From NCBI GenBank assembly GCA_002448305.1, contig DJWY01000026.1, forward strand, positions 61,034 through 125,033: 64,000 nucleotides of DNA. The letters are read 5' to 3'. Positions 54,082-61,831 of the stretch are shown piece by piece. This DNA comes from Selenomonadales bacterium UBA7018 (GTDB taxonomy: Bacteria > Bacillota > Negativicutes > Selenomonadales > Selenomonadaceae). How positions within the stretch are numbered: the first letter of the stretch is position 1; each line of letters opens with the position of its first letter. The notes below the pieces were generated by a model, which saw only the letters and a list, made by a program, of their open reading frames with translations, made no database searches and had not been told where the DNA came from. The position numbers and the translations under genes were made by a program.

Positions 54082-54980
54082 ATTTCACGGTTGAAAAAAT
54101 TTCGCCGCGCAGGCTTGATATTTATCTCAATGAAAAATTTTCCGAGTGGTCGCGGTCGCATATTCAAAAGTTAATCGCGGACGGCTTGATTACCGTTGAC
54201 GGCGCAAAAGTCAAAGCTAGTTTCAAAGTTGCTGGCGGCGAAGAAATTTTTATTCAAGAGGTCGACGCCGCAGAGGTTGACTATCAGCCCGAAAATTTGC
54301 CACTCGATATTTTATACGAAGACGCGGATATAATCGTCGTCAACAAGGCGCGGGGAATGACGGTTCACCCTGCCGACACCGTCAAGAGCGGGACTTTGGT
54401 CAATGCTCTGTTGTATCACTGCAAAGATTTATCAGGGATTAATGGCGTAAAGCGTCCCGGAATTGTTCACCGGCTCGATAAAGATACTTCCGGCGTTATG
54501 GTTGTCGCCAAAACTGACAACGCACATTTGAGCCTTGCCGCGCAGATTAAAGACAAAATCGCGACGCGAACTTATTTAGCGATTGTGCACGGCGTGTTGA
54601 GCGATAACGCAGGAATAATCACCGGCGCGATTGGGCGCGATAAGGTCGATAGAAAAAAAATGGCGATTACTCCCGACGGCAAGCCCGCCGTTACTGAGTT
54701 CAAAGTCTTGGAACGGTTTGAAAATTTTACCTACGTCGAATGCAAGTTGCAAACGGGTAGGACGCATCAAATCCGCGTACATATGACGGCGATAGGTCAT
54801 CCGCTTTTGGGCGATACGAAATACACGGCGCGAAAAAATTTTTTCGACATAAAAGGGCAAGCGTTGCACTCGCACACGCTTAGCTTGATTCACCCGACGA
54901 CAAAGGAGCAAATGATTTTCACGGCTCCATTGCCTGACGATATAGAAAATATTTTATATAAACTTAGGGTTAGTGGTTAA
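54078..54980 (+). CDS. rluD: Large-subunit rRNA pseudouridine synthase (RluD family)
   Basis: 300 residues. N-terminal S4 domain (RRLDIYLNEKFSEWSRSHIQKLIADG), then the catalytic motif HRLDKDTSGVMVVAKT (about 131-146) with the active aspartate, and QTGRTHQIRVHMTAIGHPLLGD (about 225-246). It modifies 23S rRNA in helix 69 or related sites. It overlaps lspA upstream and the lactate permease start downstream, so it is part of the same transcript. Confidence 0.93.
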   Translation: MNFTVEKISPRRLDIYLNEKFSEWSRSHIQKLIADGLITVDGAKVKASFKVAGGEEIFIQEVDAAEVDYQPENLPLDILYEDADIIVVNKARGMTVHPADTVKSGTLVNALLYHCKDLSGINGVKRPGIVHRLDKDTSGVMVVAKTDNAHLSLAAQIKDKIATRTYLAIVHGVLSDNAGIITGAIGRDKVDRKKMAITPDGKPAVTEFKVLERFENFTYVECKLQTGRTHQIRVHMTAIGHPLLGDTKYTARKNFFDIKGQALHSHTLSLIHPTTKEQMIFTAPLPDDIENILYKLRVSG

Positions 54981-56526
54981 AAAAGTTTGGAAAGGGTTGA
55001 GTAAGTTGTTATTTATTGAGGGGTTAGCACCAATACTATGGCTAATCGTCGCGCTTAGCATTTTAAAATTGCCGGCGTGGAAGGCGTGCCCCGTCGCGCT
55101 AATTATTTCCTTCGTCATAGCGTGGCAATGTTTTGAAATGCCGTTGCAAGATGCAGTAAGCGGCACGCTCGAAGGCGCACTTATGGCGATATGGCCAATC
55201 TTGGGCGTTATCGTGTCGGCGATATTTGCCTATAACTTGACGGTGCAAACAGGCGGCATGGAAAAAATAAAAGATATGCTCTCCTCCGTATCGACGGATA
55301 AGCGCATGTTGATACTTATAATCGCGTGGGGTTTCGGAGCTTTCCTTGAATGTATGTCGGGCTTTGGAACGGCGGTTGCAATCGGCGCGAGTATGTTGGT
55401 TACGATAGGCGTGCCGCCCGTCAACGCCGTTATCGCCTGTTTAGTTTCCAATGCGGCAATGAGTTCATTTGGCTCAGTCGGCTTGCCATTAACGACGCTT
55501 GCTAAACTCACAAATTTTGACCCGTTGCAAATCGCTACATATACAACTTTGCAACTGGGTGCTATGGTTATACTTATGCCGTTTATAATGCTCATCGCTT
55601 TCGACGGCATGAAAGCTTTAAAAGGTATGATTCCCGCATGTTTAATCGGCGGATTCGGTTTTTGTATTCCTTCAGTAATCGGTGCCGCCACAATGGGCGC
55701 GGACTTAGCAGGTATCGGCGGCGCAGTTTGCTCTATGGCCGCTCTCGTCGTCTACGCTAAAAAATTCCCCATTAAAGACCCTGACTACGAAATTGATGAC
55801 TATAACGAAAATTTTTCTATCACGAAAGGCGAAGCAGTGCGCGCTTGGCTCGTCTTCTTGCTAATTTTCGTTTTCTTGGTTATATGCTCTATTCCTGCTA
55901 TTTCTGCCGTACTGAAAACCGTAGTTACTAAAGTTATGATTTACACAGGACCCGACGCCGCGCCAACTTCTTTCCAATGGATAACGACTCCTACAATCCT
56001 TTTTGTATCTGCAGTAATCGCCGGTTTAGTCAACGGCGCGAGCTTTGGCGAAATGGCTAAAGTTCTGAACCGCACGGTTAAAACTTTGATTCCCACGTTC
56101 ATTACAATTATAACGATTATCGCTACGGCGCGTATCATGGGCTACAGCGGAATGACTATGGCAATCGCTACGACTACTGTTGCCGCCACAGGTACATTTT
56201 ATCCATTTATCGCGCCTGTCATTGGTTCAATCGGCGCATTTATCACAGGGTCGGCTACTTCAAGCTGCGTTCTGCTTAGCAAATTGCAAGTTGACTCGGC
56301 TGTAGCAATCGGTCTTAACGAAACGGCTCAAGCGTGGATTGCCGCCGCTAATGCTTCCGGTTCTTGCGTCGGTAAAGTCATTTCTCCTCAATCTATCGCT
56401 ATCGGCGCGGCCGCCGTCGGCGCGTTCGGCGTCGAATCCCAAATTATGAAATTCGCTGTCAAAGTTTATCTCCCATTCATCATCATTATGGGCTGTATGG
56501 TATATTTCGGACAGGCTATGTTGTAA
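54973..56526 (+). CDS. lctP: L-lactate permease (LctP/LldP family)
   Basis: 517 residues, about twelve membrane helices. LctP signature: KACPVALIISFVIAWQ, GFGAFLECMSGFGTAVAIGASMLV, and the late SATSSCVLLSKLQVDSAVAIG and ISPQSIAIGAA. It imports or exchanges lactate with protons. Start GTG 54973 overlaps the rluD stop; a TTG at 55000 is an alternative. It is followed by a strong terminator. Lactate uptake fits a lactate-to-propionate metabolism together with mutAB. Confidence 0.93.
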   Translation: MVKKVWKGLSKLLFIEGLAPILWLIVALSILKLPAWKACPVALIISFVIAWQCFEMPLQDAVSGTLEGALMAIWPILGVIVSAIFAYNLTVQTGGMEKIKDMLSSVSTDKRMLILIIAWGFGAFLECMSGFGTAVAIGASMLVTIGVPPVNAVIACLVSNAAMSSFGSVGLPLTTLAKLTNFDPLQIATYTTLQLGAMVILMPFIMLIAFDGMKALKGMIPACLIGGFGFCIPSVIGAATMGADLAGIGGAVCSMAALVVYAKKFPIKDPDYEIDDYNENFSITKGEAVRAWLVFLLIFVFLVICSIPAISAVLKTVVTKVMIYTGPDAAPTSFQWITTPTILFVSAVIAGLVNGASFGEMAKVLNRTVKTLIPTFITIITIIATARIMGYSGMTMAIATTTVAATGTFYPFIAPVIGSIGAFITGSATSSCVLLSKLQVDSAVAIGLNETAQAWIAAANASGSCVGKVISPQSIAIGAAAVGAFGVESQIMKFAVKVYLPFIIIMGCMVYFGQAML

Positions 56527-56546
56527 AAACTTCAATAAAACTTTCT

Positions 56547-56572
56547 CCCCGCATCGTCGCGGGGCTTTTTTT
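56547..56572 (+). terminator. Rho-independent terminator after lctP
   Basis: CCCCGC pairs with GCGGGG around a 6-base loop, then seven T. Confidence 0.9.
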
Positions 56573-56578
56573 CGCCCA

Positions 56579-56612
56579 TTTTACAAATTCCATGTACGTG
56601 GAAAATGTAAAA
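56579..56612. promoter_or_regulatory. Long inverted repeat, possible operator
   Basis: TTTTACA-AA-TTCCA and TGGAA-AA-TGTAAAA around TGTACG: 12 paired bases per arm with a two-base mismatch. It lies between the lctP terminator and the promoter of the small ORF at 56760, so it does not belong to the terminator. Confidence 0.4.
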
Positions 56613-56729
56613 TGCAACTCCAAATCGCCCCTGATTTTTGCACATGTCGAAAAAACCGCGTCACGGCACGATATACATTATCCCATATTTAGGATTTCGT
56701 CATTTGAAGGCTTTTCAACGTCTTTTTTC

Positions 56730-56738
56730 TGCTATAAT
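56730..56738 (+). promoter_or_regulatory. Extended -10 promoter before a small ORF
   Basis: TGC directly before TATAAT (56733-56738), the same form as before sbcD. A GGAGGTG RBS follows at 56746-56752. Confidence 0.55.
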
Positions 56739-56759
56739 CGCTCTCGGAGGTGAAAATTT

Positions 56760-56924
56760 ATGTTTTTCGACGAAATTCGTACCCTAGAAAAAATTAAAAT
56801 TGCGAACGTAGACGCCGCGAACAGCTTAAAAAGCAAAATCAATAAAAATTTAGAGCTAAGCTCCTTCAAAGAGCCTAGCCAGCTTTTTTATTGGTTTAAT
56901 ATCTTCAATGAATTTAAAATTTGA
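56760..56924 (+). CDS. Small ORF (54 residues) with promoter and RBS, overlapping the mfd 3' end
   Basis: 54 residues starting MFFDEIRTLEKIKIANV. No similarity recognised. It has an extended -10 promoter and GGAGGTG 7 bases before the ATG, but a terminator-like hairpin (56855-56889) lies inside it, so most transcripts may end before the stop codon. Its last 37 bases overlap the 3' end of mfd on the other strand. It could be a small protein, a leader peptide or simply a small RNA with a chance ORF. Confidence 0.4.
   Translation: MFFDEIRTLEKIKIANVDAANSLKSKINKNLELSSFKEPSQLFYWFNIFNEFKI
56855..56889. terminator. Bidirectional terminator between the small ORF and mfd
   Basis: GCTAAGCTC pairs with GAGCCTAGC (one mismatch) around a 7-base loop, followed by TTTTTT on the plus strand; on the minus strand an AAATTTTTA tract follows. 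It ends mfd transcripts. Confidence 0.6.
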
Positions 56925-59900
56925 ATTAGTAATTTATTTTTCGACCGAAATGTTATGAAAATGCGTTGCGAACTCTCGATAAATTTAAAATCGCGGCGAA
57001 ATATCCTGTTTAACTCAATCAATCCCTGCGCGGAAATCGTTTTTATGTCGTTAAATACTATTTCTACTCGTAAATTATTTTCCTGAATCGATTTTACGCC
57101 CAAATTTTTAGCCGCTATCCTAATTCGCGTAACCAGTAATAAATTTTCGACTGGCTCAGTTATTTTCCCAAATCTTTCCGTTAATTCCTCGCGAATGTCA
57201 TTTATTTCCACTTCTTCGCGCATAAATGCTAATCGCCGATAAATTTCTATCTTGTCGCCGGCATTTTCTATATATTCTCTGTCAATAAACGCCTCAACCG
57301 GCAAATTTATTATCGGGTCGGGATTTTTTACGCTCGAAACCGTTTTATTTTGCAATTTATTCACCGCTTCTTCCAAAAGTCGGCAATACATTTCAAATCC
57401 GACGCTCGCTATGTGCCCGTGCTGCTGCGCTCCTAATAAATTCCCCGCGCCTCGTATTTCTAAATCTTTCATCGCTATTTTAAATCCCGCGCCTAATTGC
57501 GCAAATTCTCGCATTGCTTGAAGGCGTTTTTCCGCATTTTCACTCAAAATTTTATCTGCGCGATGAACAAAATACGCAAAAGCCATTTTATGCGACCGCC
57601 CAACGCGCCCGCGCATTTGATAAAGCTGCGCAAGCCCGAAATTATCCGCATCATAAATAATAATCGTGTTCGCATTTGCCACATCAAGCCCACTTTCGAT
57701 AATTGTTGTGGTCAAAAGCACATTAAATGCGCCTTCGTAGAAATTCATCATGATATTTTCCAAAAAATCGCCTGACATTTGCCCATGAGCGGTCTGAATT
57801 CGCGCTTCGGGCACCAATTCGGCTAATTTATCGCGCATTATGTCGATAGTTTCAATGCGATTATAAACAAAATACACTTGCCCGCCGCGCCGAATCTCCC
57901 TGCGCACCGCTTCAGCAATAATTTCGTCGTCATCTTCGATAACATACGTTTGCACGGGGAATCTTTCCGCCGGCGCGGTCTCAATCAGGCTCATGTCACG
58001 CGCTCCGACTAGCGACATATGCAAAGTTCGCGGAATTGGCGTCGCTGATAGCGTTAAAACGTCAACTCCTTCGCTCATTTCGCGTATTTTTTCCTTTTGT
58101 TTAACGCCAAAACGGTGTTCTTCGTCAATTATCAGTAATCCTAAGTCTTTAAATTGAATTTTTCGCGATAAAATAGCGTGAGTTCCGATTAAAATATCAA
58201 TTTGCCCTGCACGAACCTTTTGTAATGTAATTCTTTGCTCTTTAGGCGTGCGAAATCGGCAAATTACATCGATAGTCGGCAAAAAACCTCTAAAACGTTC
58301 GGAAAAAGTCTGGAAATGTTGTTGCGCAAGGACGGTAGTAGGCACTAAAACGGCGCATTGCTTGCCATTCATAGCCGCTTTGTACGCCGCACGCAATGCA
58401 ACTTCAGTTTTTCCAAATCCGACGTCGCCGCAAATCAATCTATCCATCGGTCGCGGGCGTTCCATATCTTTTTTGACATCTTCTACGGCGCGGAGCTGGT
58501 CTTTAGTCTCTTCGTAGGGGAAAGCGTCTTCAAATTCGCGTTGAGAAGCGTCATCAGGCGCGAAAGCGAAGCCGCTAGCCTTTTCGCGGCGAGCGTAAAG
58601 CTCTAAAAGTTTATCGGCAATATCTTCGACGGCGGCGGAGGCTCTCGACTTAGCTTTAGCCCAATCGCCCGAACCTAAACGCGATAATTTCGGCGTAGAA
58701 GTGTCGCCAGATATATATTTTTGCAGATAATTGACCTGTTCGACGGGAATAAATAATTTATCCGCGCCGCCGTATTGAATGTGCAAAAAATCTTTATGAA
58801 CGCCGTTAAATTCTAGCGTTTCGACGCCTAAATATTTTCCAATGCCGTTTTCGACGTGAACGACGTAATCTCCAGGCTTAATATCGCTAAAAGAGCGAAT
58901 TTTTTCGCCGGATTCGGCAAAAGTTTTAATGCGGCGTTTAATTTGCCCGCCGAAAATATTTTTTTCAGTTAGAACGGTTAATTTAGCGTTCGGAAGTGTA
59001 AAACCGTCAGTTAATGCGCCAATTTCTAAATTTATTCCGGTTAAATTGTTTTCGTAAAGCAATTTCATAATGCCATTAAGTTTTTCTTGACTATTAAACA
59101 GGATAAAAATTTTCTGATTAAGTTCTTGAAGGCGGTGCATTTCGTCGATAAAAAATTTAGTTTGCGCTTGAAAACTGGTAACATTAGCGGCGGTAATGCC
59201 GATAGATTCAGCCGGATTTATGCCGCGAATATTTTTCATCATCAATTCAAAGTGAATCAGCGAATTTGCGCGAGAATTTTTAAGTAATTGGTCGAATGAG
59301 AAGATATTTTTCTTAATATCGGCGTCTTCGCGGATTAAATTTTGAATAGATTCGTAAATTCGCGCGGGTTCGTCGAAAATAATAGTAGAATTATCGCTAG
59401 CGCAAGTCATAAATGGTTCAGAAGTTTTCGCGGCGATTTTAATAGGAAAAATGGTAATAATAGGCGTTTTTCGCCCAGAACGGAGCGTATCAAAGTTAAT
59501 ATAGCGAATAGATTCGACATTATCGCCGAAAAATTCGATTCTGTAAGGCGTTTGGGCGTTAATTGGGAAAATATCGACAATGCCGCCGTGCACGCTGAAT
59601 TTTCCGATAGCGTCAATGTCGTAGGAATGTTCGTAGCCGAAATCGACAAGTTGCGAAATGAATTTTCCGCGCTGAATTTTATCGCCGGTAGAAATTCGCA
59701 GTTGAAATTTTAAAAAATCCTGCCGCGAGAAATCTTTTTTAACGGCGGCGGCGGTAGAGGCGAGAACGATAAAATTATCGCCGCGCAGGAGCCTTGAAAG
59801 AATTTCTAAGCGTTTCGCTTGCCTTTCAACGCCGATTGTACTAGCATTTACATTAATTAAATCGAGTTCGGGCAGTTCGACGACCTCGACATCGGGCAAA

Positions 59901-60115
59901 AGTTCTGCGAAATCGTTTTGCCAGACTGGAAATTTATCTCTATCGCTGGTGATGATGATAAATTGGCGCGGATTGAGGGCGTAAGCGGCGGCGGTGATGA
60001 AAGTTTTCTGCGAACCGGCAAGCCCATAGAGTAAAAATTCGCCGTTGGAGCAAAATTTTTTAGCTACGTCGCGAAAATTATCGTGGCGCAGTATTTCTTG
60101 TAAGATTTTATGCAT
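56888..60115 (-). CDS. mfd: Transcription-repair coupling factor
   Basis: 1075 residues. Removes stalled RNA polymerase and recruits UvrA. Order of domains: UvrB-homology part (residues about 10-330, degenerate motor), RNA-polymerase-interacting CarD-like region (about 390-480, SDIKPGDYVVHVENGIGKYLG), then the RecG-like motor with Walker A CGDVGFGKTEVALRA (about 561-575) and DEEH box LLIIDEEHRFGVKQ (about 662), and the TRCF C-terminal domain. Start ATG 60115 is chosen because GGGAGAA is 8 bases upstream; an ATG 30 bases earlier overlaps the promoter -10 box. Divergent to 60211. Confidence 0.95.
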   Translation of the reverse strand: MHKILQEILRHDNFRDVAKKFCSNGEFLLYGLAGSQKTFITAAAYALNPRQFIIITSDRDKFPVWQNDFAELLPDVEVVELPELDLINVNASTIGVERQAKRLEILSRLLRGDNFIVLASTAAAVKKDFSRQDFLKFQLRISTGDKIQRGKFISQLVDFGYEHSYDIDAIGKFSVHGGIVDIFPINAQTPYRIEFFGDNVESIRYINFDTLRSGRKTPIITIFPIKIAAKTSEPFMTCASDNSTIIFDEPARIYESIQNLIREDADIKKNIFSFDQLLKNSRANSLIHFELMMKNIRGINPAESIGITAANVTSFQAQTKFFIDEMHRLQELNQKIFILFNSQEKLNGIMKLLYENNLTGINLEIGALTDGFTLPNAKLTVLTEKNIFGGQIKRRIKTFAESGEKIRSFSDIKPGDYVVHVENGIGKYLGVETLEFNGVHKDFLHIQYGGADKLFIPVEQVNYLQKYISGDTSTPKLSRLGSGDWAKAKSRASAAVEDIADKLLELYARREKASGFAFAPDDASQREFEDAFPYEETKDQLRAVEDVKKDMERPRPMDRLICGDVGFGKTEVALRAAYKAAMNGKQCAVLVPTTVLAQQHFQTFSERFRGFLPTIDVICRFRTPKEQRITLQKVRAGQIDILIGTHAILSRKIQFKDLGLLIIDEEHRFGVKQKEKIREMSEGVDVLTLSATPIPRTLHMSLVGARDMSLIETAPAERFPVQTYVIEDDDEIIAEAVRREIRRGGQVYFVYNRIETIDIMRDKLAELVPEARIQTAHGQMSGDFLENIMMNFYEGAFNVLLTTTIIESGLDVANANTIIIYDADNFGLAQLYQMRGRVGRSHKMAFAYFVHRADKILSENAEKRLQAMREFAQLGAGFKIAMKDLEIRGAGNLLGAQQHGHIASVGFEMYCRLLEEAVNKLQNKTVSSVKNPDPIINLPVEAFIDREYIENAGDKIEIYRRLAFMREEVEINDIREELTERFGKITEPVENLLLVTRIRIAAKNLGVKSIQENNLRVEIVFNDIKTISAQGLIELNRIFRRDFKFIESSQRIFITFRSKNKLLIQILNSLKILNQ

Positions 60116-60143
60116 AAAAATTCTCCCGAATAGTTTTTTAGCC

Positions 60144-60182
60144 ATTATAACACTTTATGGAAGAAAATTTTTGTGGTACAAT
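60144..60182. promoter_or_regulatory. Divergent promoter region between mfd and the 5'-nucleotidase
   Basis: A minus-strand TATAAT (60144-60149) precedes mfd; on the plus strand TGG-TACAAT (60177-60182) is an extended -10 for the nucleotidase. -35 boxes are weak. Confidence 0.5.
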
Positions 60183-60210
60183 GCGGGAAATAAATTTAGG
60201 AGGTGTTTTC

Positions 60211-61746
60211 ATGCTGAAAAAGTTTTTGGGCGTGTTGATTGTCGTAATGTTTATGAATTCGGCAATCTGCGCGGCGGCGGAGCTAATAATTTTCCATACT
60301 AACGACATGCACGCCAGAATTCAGAGCACGGACGATAGAGGGAAAAGTATAGGACTGGCGGAAATGTCAGCGGCGGTCAAAGAGGTAAAATCTAAAAATC
60401 CCGCAACGCTTTGGCTTGATGCTGGCGATACATTTCACGGAATGCCGCTGATTACAGTTAGCAAAGGCGAAAATTTAGTACCGATACTCAACGCGGCAGG
60501 AATTGACGCTATGACCGCCGGAAATCACGATTTTAATTACGGCTCTATTCATTTAGAAAAGCTTGCTAAGAAATTGAAATTCCCATTGCTCGACGCAAAT
60601 GTTGTCCGCAAAAGTGACGGCAAAACGATTTTCAAGCCGTATAAAATTTTCAAGCTCAACGGAATAAAAGTTGGCGTATTCGGACTTTCTACGCCTGAAA
60701 CGGCTTTCAAAACTAATCCAAATAACGTCAAGACGATAGAATTTAAAAATCCAGTTGAAGTATCGAAGGAAATGATTAAGCAACTGCGCCCGAAATGCGA
60801 TGTATTGATTGCGATTATGCACATGGGGCTTGATGCCAGCTCGGAATTTACAAGCGAACGGATTGCCCGCGAGACGAAAGGCATTGATTTAATAGTAGAC
60901 GGGCATAGCCACACAGCTTTAGCGGAAGGAATTAGAATTGGCGAAACTTTGATTGTACAAACGGGAAATTACGAGCATTATCTCGGACGCGCAACGATTA
61001 AAGTTGAGAATCATAAAATAATTTCCAAAAAAGCTGAACTACTCGACGCCGAAGACGTTAAAAATATTGCGCCGGTGCCTGATAAAAAAATTTTGACGGC
61101 TCTTTCCGCCGCTAACGTGAAAGCTAATAATCTTTTAGACGAAGTAGTTGCTCACAGCGATAAACATCTTTCAAGTTATCGATTGCTCGTTCGTCGCAAT
61201 GAATCTGAACTCGGAAATCTTGCGGCAGATTCAATGCGTTGGGCGGCGAAGTCTGATATTGCAGTTATAAACGGCGGCGGCATTCGCGAAGACTTGCCCG
61301 AAGGCGACGTTAAAAAACGCGACACTACAGCAATTTTCCCGTTCGGAAATACATTGCGAGTCGCTGAAATTAAAGGCGCAACTATTCGCGAAATGCTAGA
61401 ACATTCGGTTGAATATTATCCTGCGTCATTTGGCGGCTTTTTGAATGTCAGCGGCATGACTTTTAGCTATGACCCGACGCAACCGGCAAAAAATCGCGTC
61501 AAAGAAATTTTAATTGGCGGCAATCCGCTCGACGAAGATAAAATTTATACAATAGCTCTTTTCGACTTCCAAACCTATGGTGGCGATGATTACACTATGT
61601 TGACAGGTTTAAAAATTGTCGGCGAACTTGGCACTTGCGACGAAATTTTAGCCGATTATCTAAATCAAGTCGGCATGAAAGGCTATGAAGTGGGCAGAAT
61701 CACGCGCCTTAAAGAAGTTCCTATTCCAGACGAAAAAGACAACTGA
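60211..61746 (+). CDS. Secreted 5'-nucleotidase/metallophosphatase (UshA-like)
   Basis: 511 residues. Start ATG 60211 follows AGGAGGTG by 6 bases; an upstream ATG at 60157 gives a poor N-terminus. Signal peptide residues 1-22 (LKKFLGVLIVVMFMNSAICAAA). Metallophosphoesterase motifs: HTNDMHARI (about 29-37), LDAGDTFHG, AGNHDFNYG (about 104-112), HMGLDASSE, DGHSHTALAEG. C-terminal 5-nucleotidase domain with NGGGIREDLPEGD and FDFQTYGGDDYTM. It hydrolyses nucleotides or UDP-sugars outside the cytoplasmic membrane, supplying nucleosides and phosphate. Monocistronic. Confidence 0.92.
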   Translation: MLKKFLGVLIVVMFMNSAICAAAELIIFHTNDMHARIQSTDDRGKSIGLAEMSAAVKEVKSKNPATLWLDAGDTFHGMPLITVSKGENLVPILNAAGIDAMTAGNHDFNYGSIHLEKLAKKLKFPLLDANVVRKSDGKTIFKPYKIFKLNGIKVGVFGLSTPETAFKTNPNNVKTIEFKNPVEVSKEMIKQLRPKCDVLIAIMHMGLDASSEFTSERIARETKGIDLIVDGHSHTALAEGIRIGETLIVQTGNYEHYLGRATIKVENHKIISKKAELLDAEDVKNIAPVPDKKILTALSAANVKANNLLDEVVAHSDKHLSSYRLLVRRNESELGNLAADSMRWAAKSDIAVINGGGIREDLPEGDVKKRDTTAIFPFGNTLRVAEIKGATIREMLEHSVEYYPASFGGFLNVSGMTFSYDPTQPAKNRVKEILIGGNPLDEDKIYTIALFDFQTYGGDDYTMLTGLKIVGELGTCDEILADYLNQVGMKGYEVGRITRLKEVPIPDEKDN

Positions 61747-61750
61747 TTTC

Positions 61751-61780
61751 TTGACGATTAGGCTTGATTTCAGCTAAAAT
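61751..61780 (+). promoter_or_regulatory. Promoter of the repeat-protein gene
   Basis: TTGACG, 18-base spacer, TAAAAT, about 50 bases before the start at 61832; GAAAGGAGCGGG precedes the ATG. Confidence 0.6.
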
Positions 61781-61831
61781 ATTTCAAAATCGCTATAGTT
61801 TTTCTTGAGTTATTGAAAGGAGCGGGTTTTT

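Noticed and set aside
60116..60145. Earlier start for mfd at 60145
   Set aside because: That ATG overlaps the -10 box TATAAT; the ATG at 60115 has a ribosome site and fits the family.
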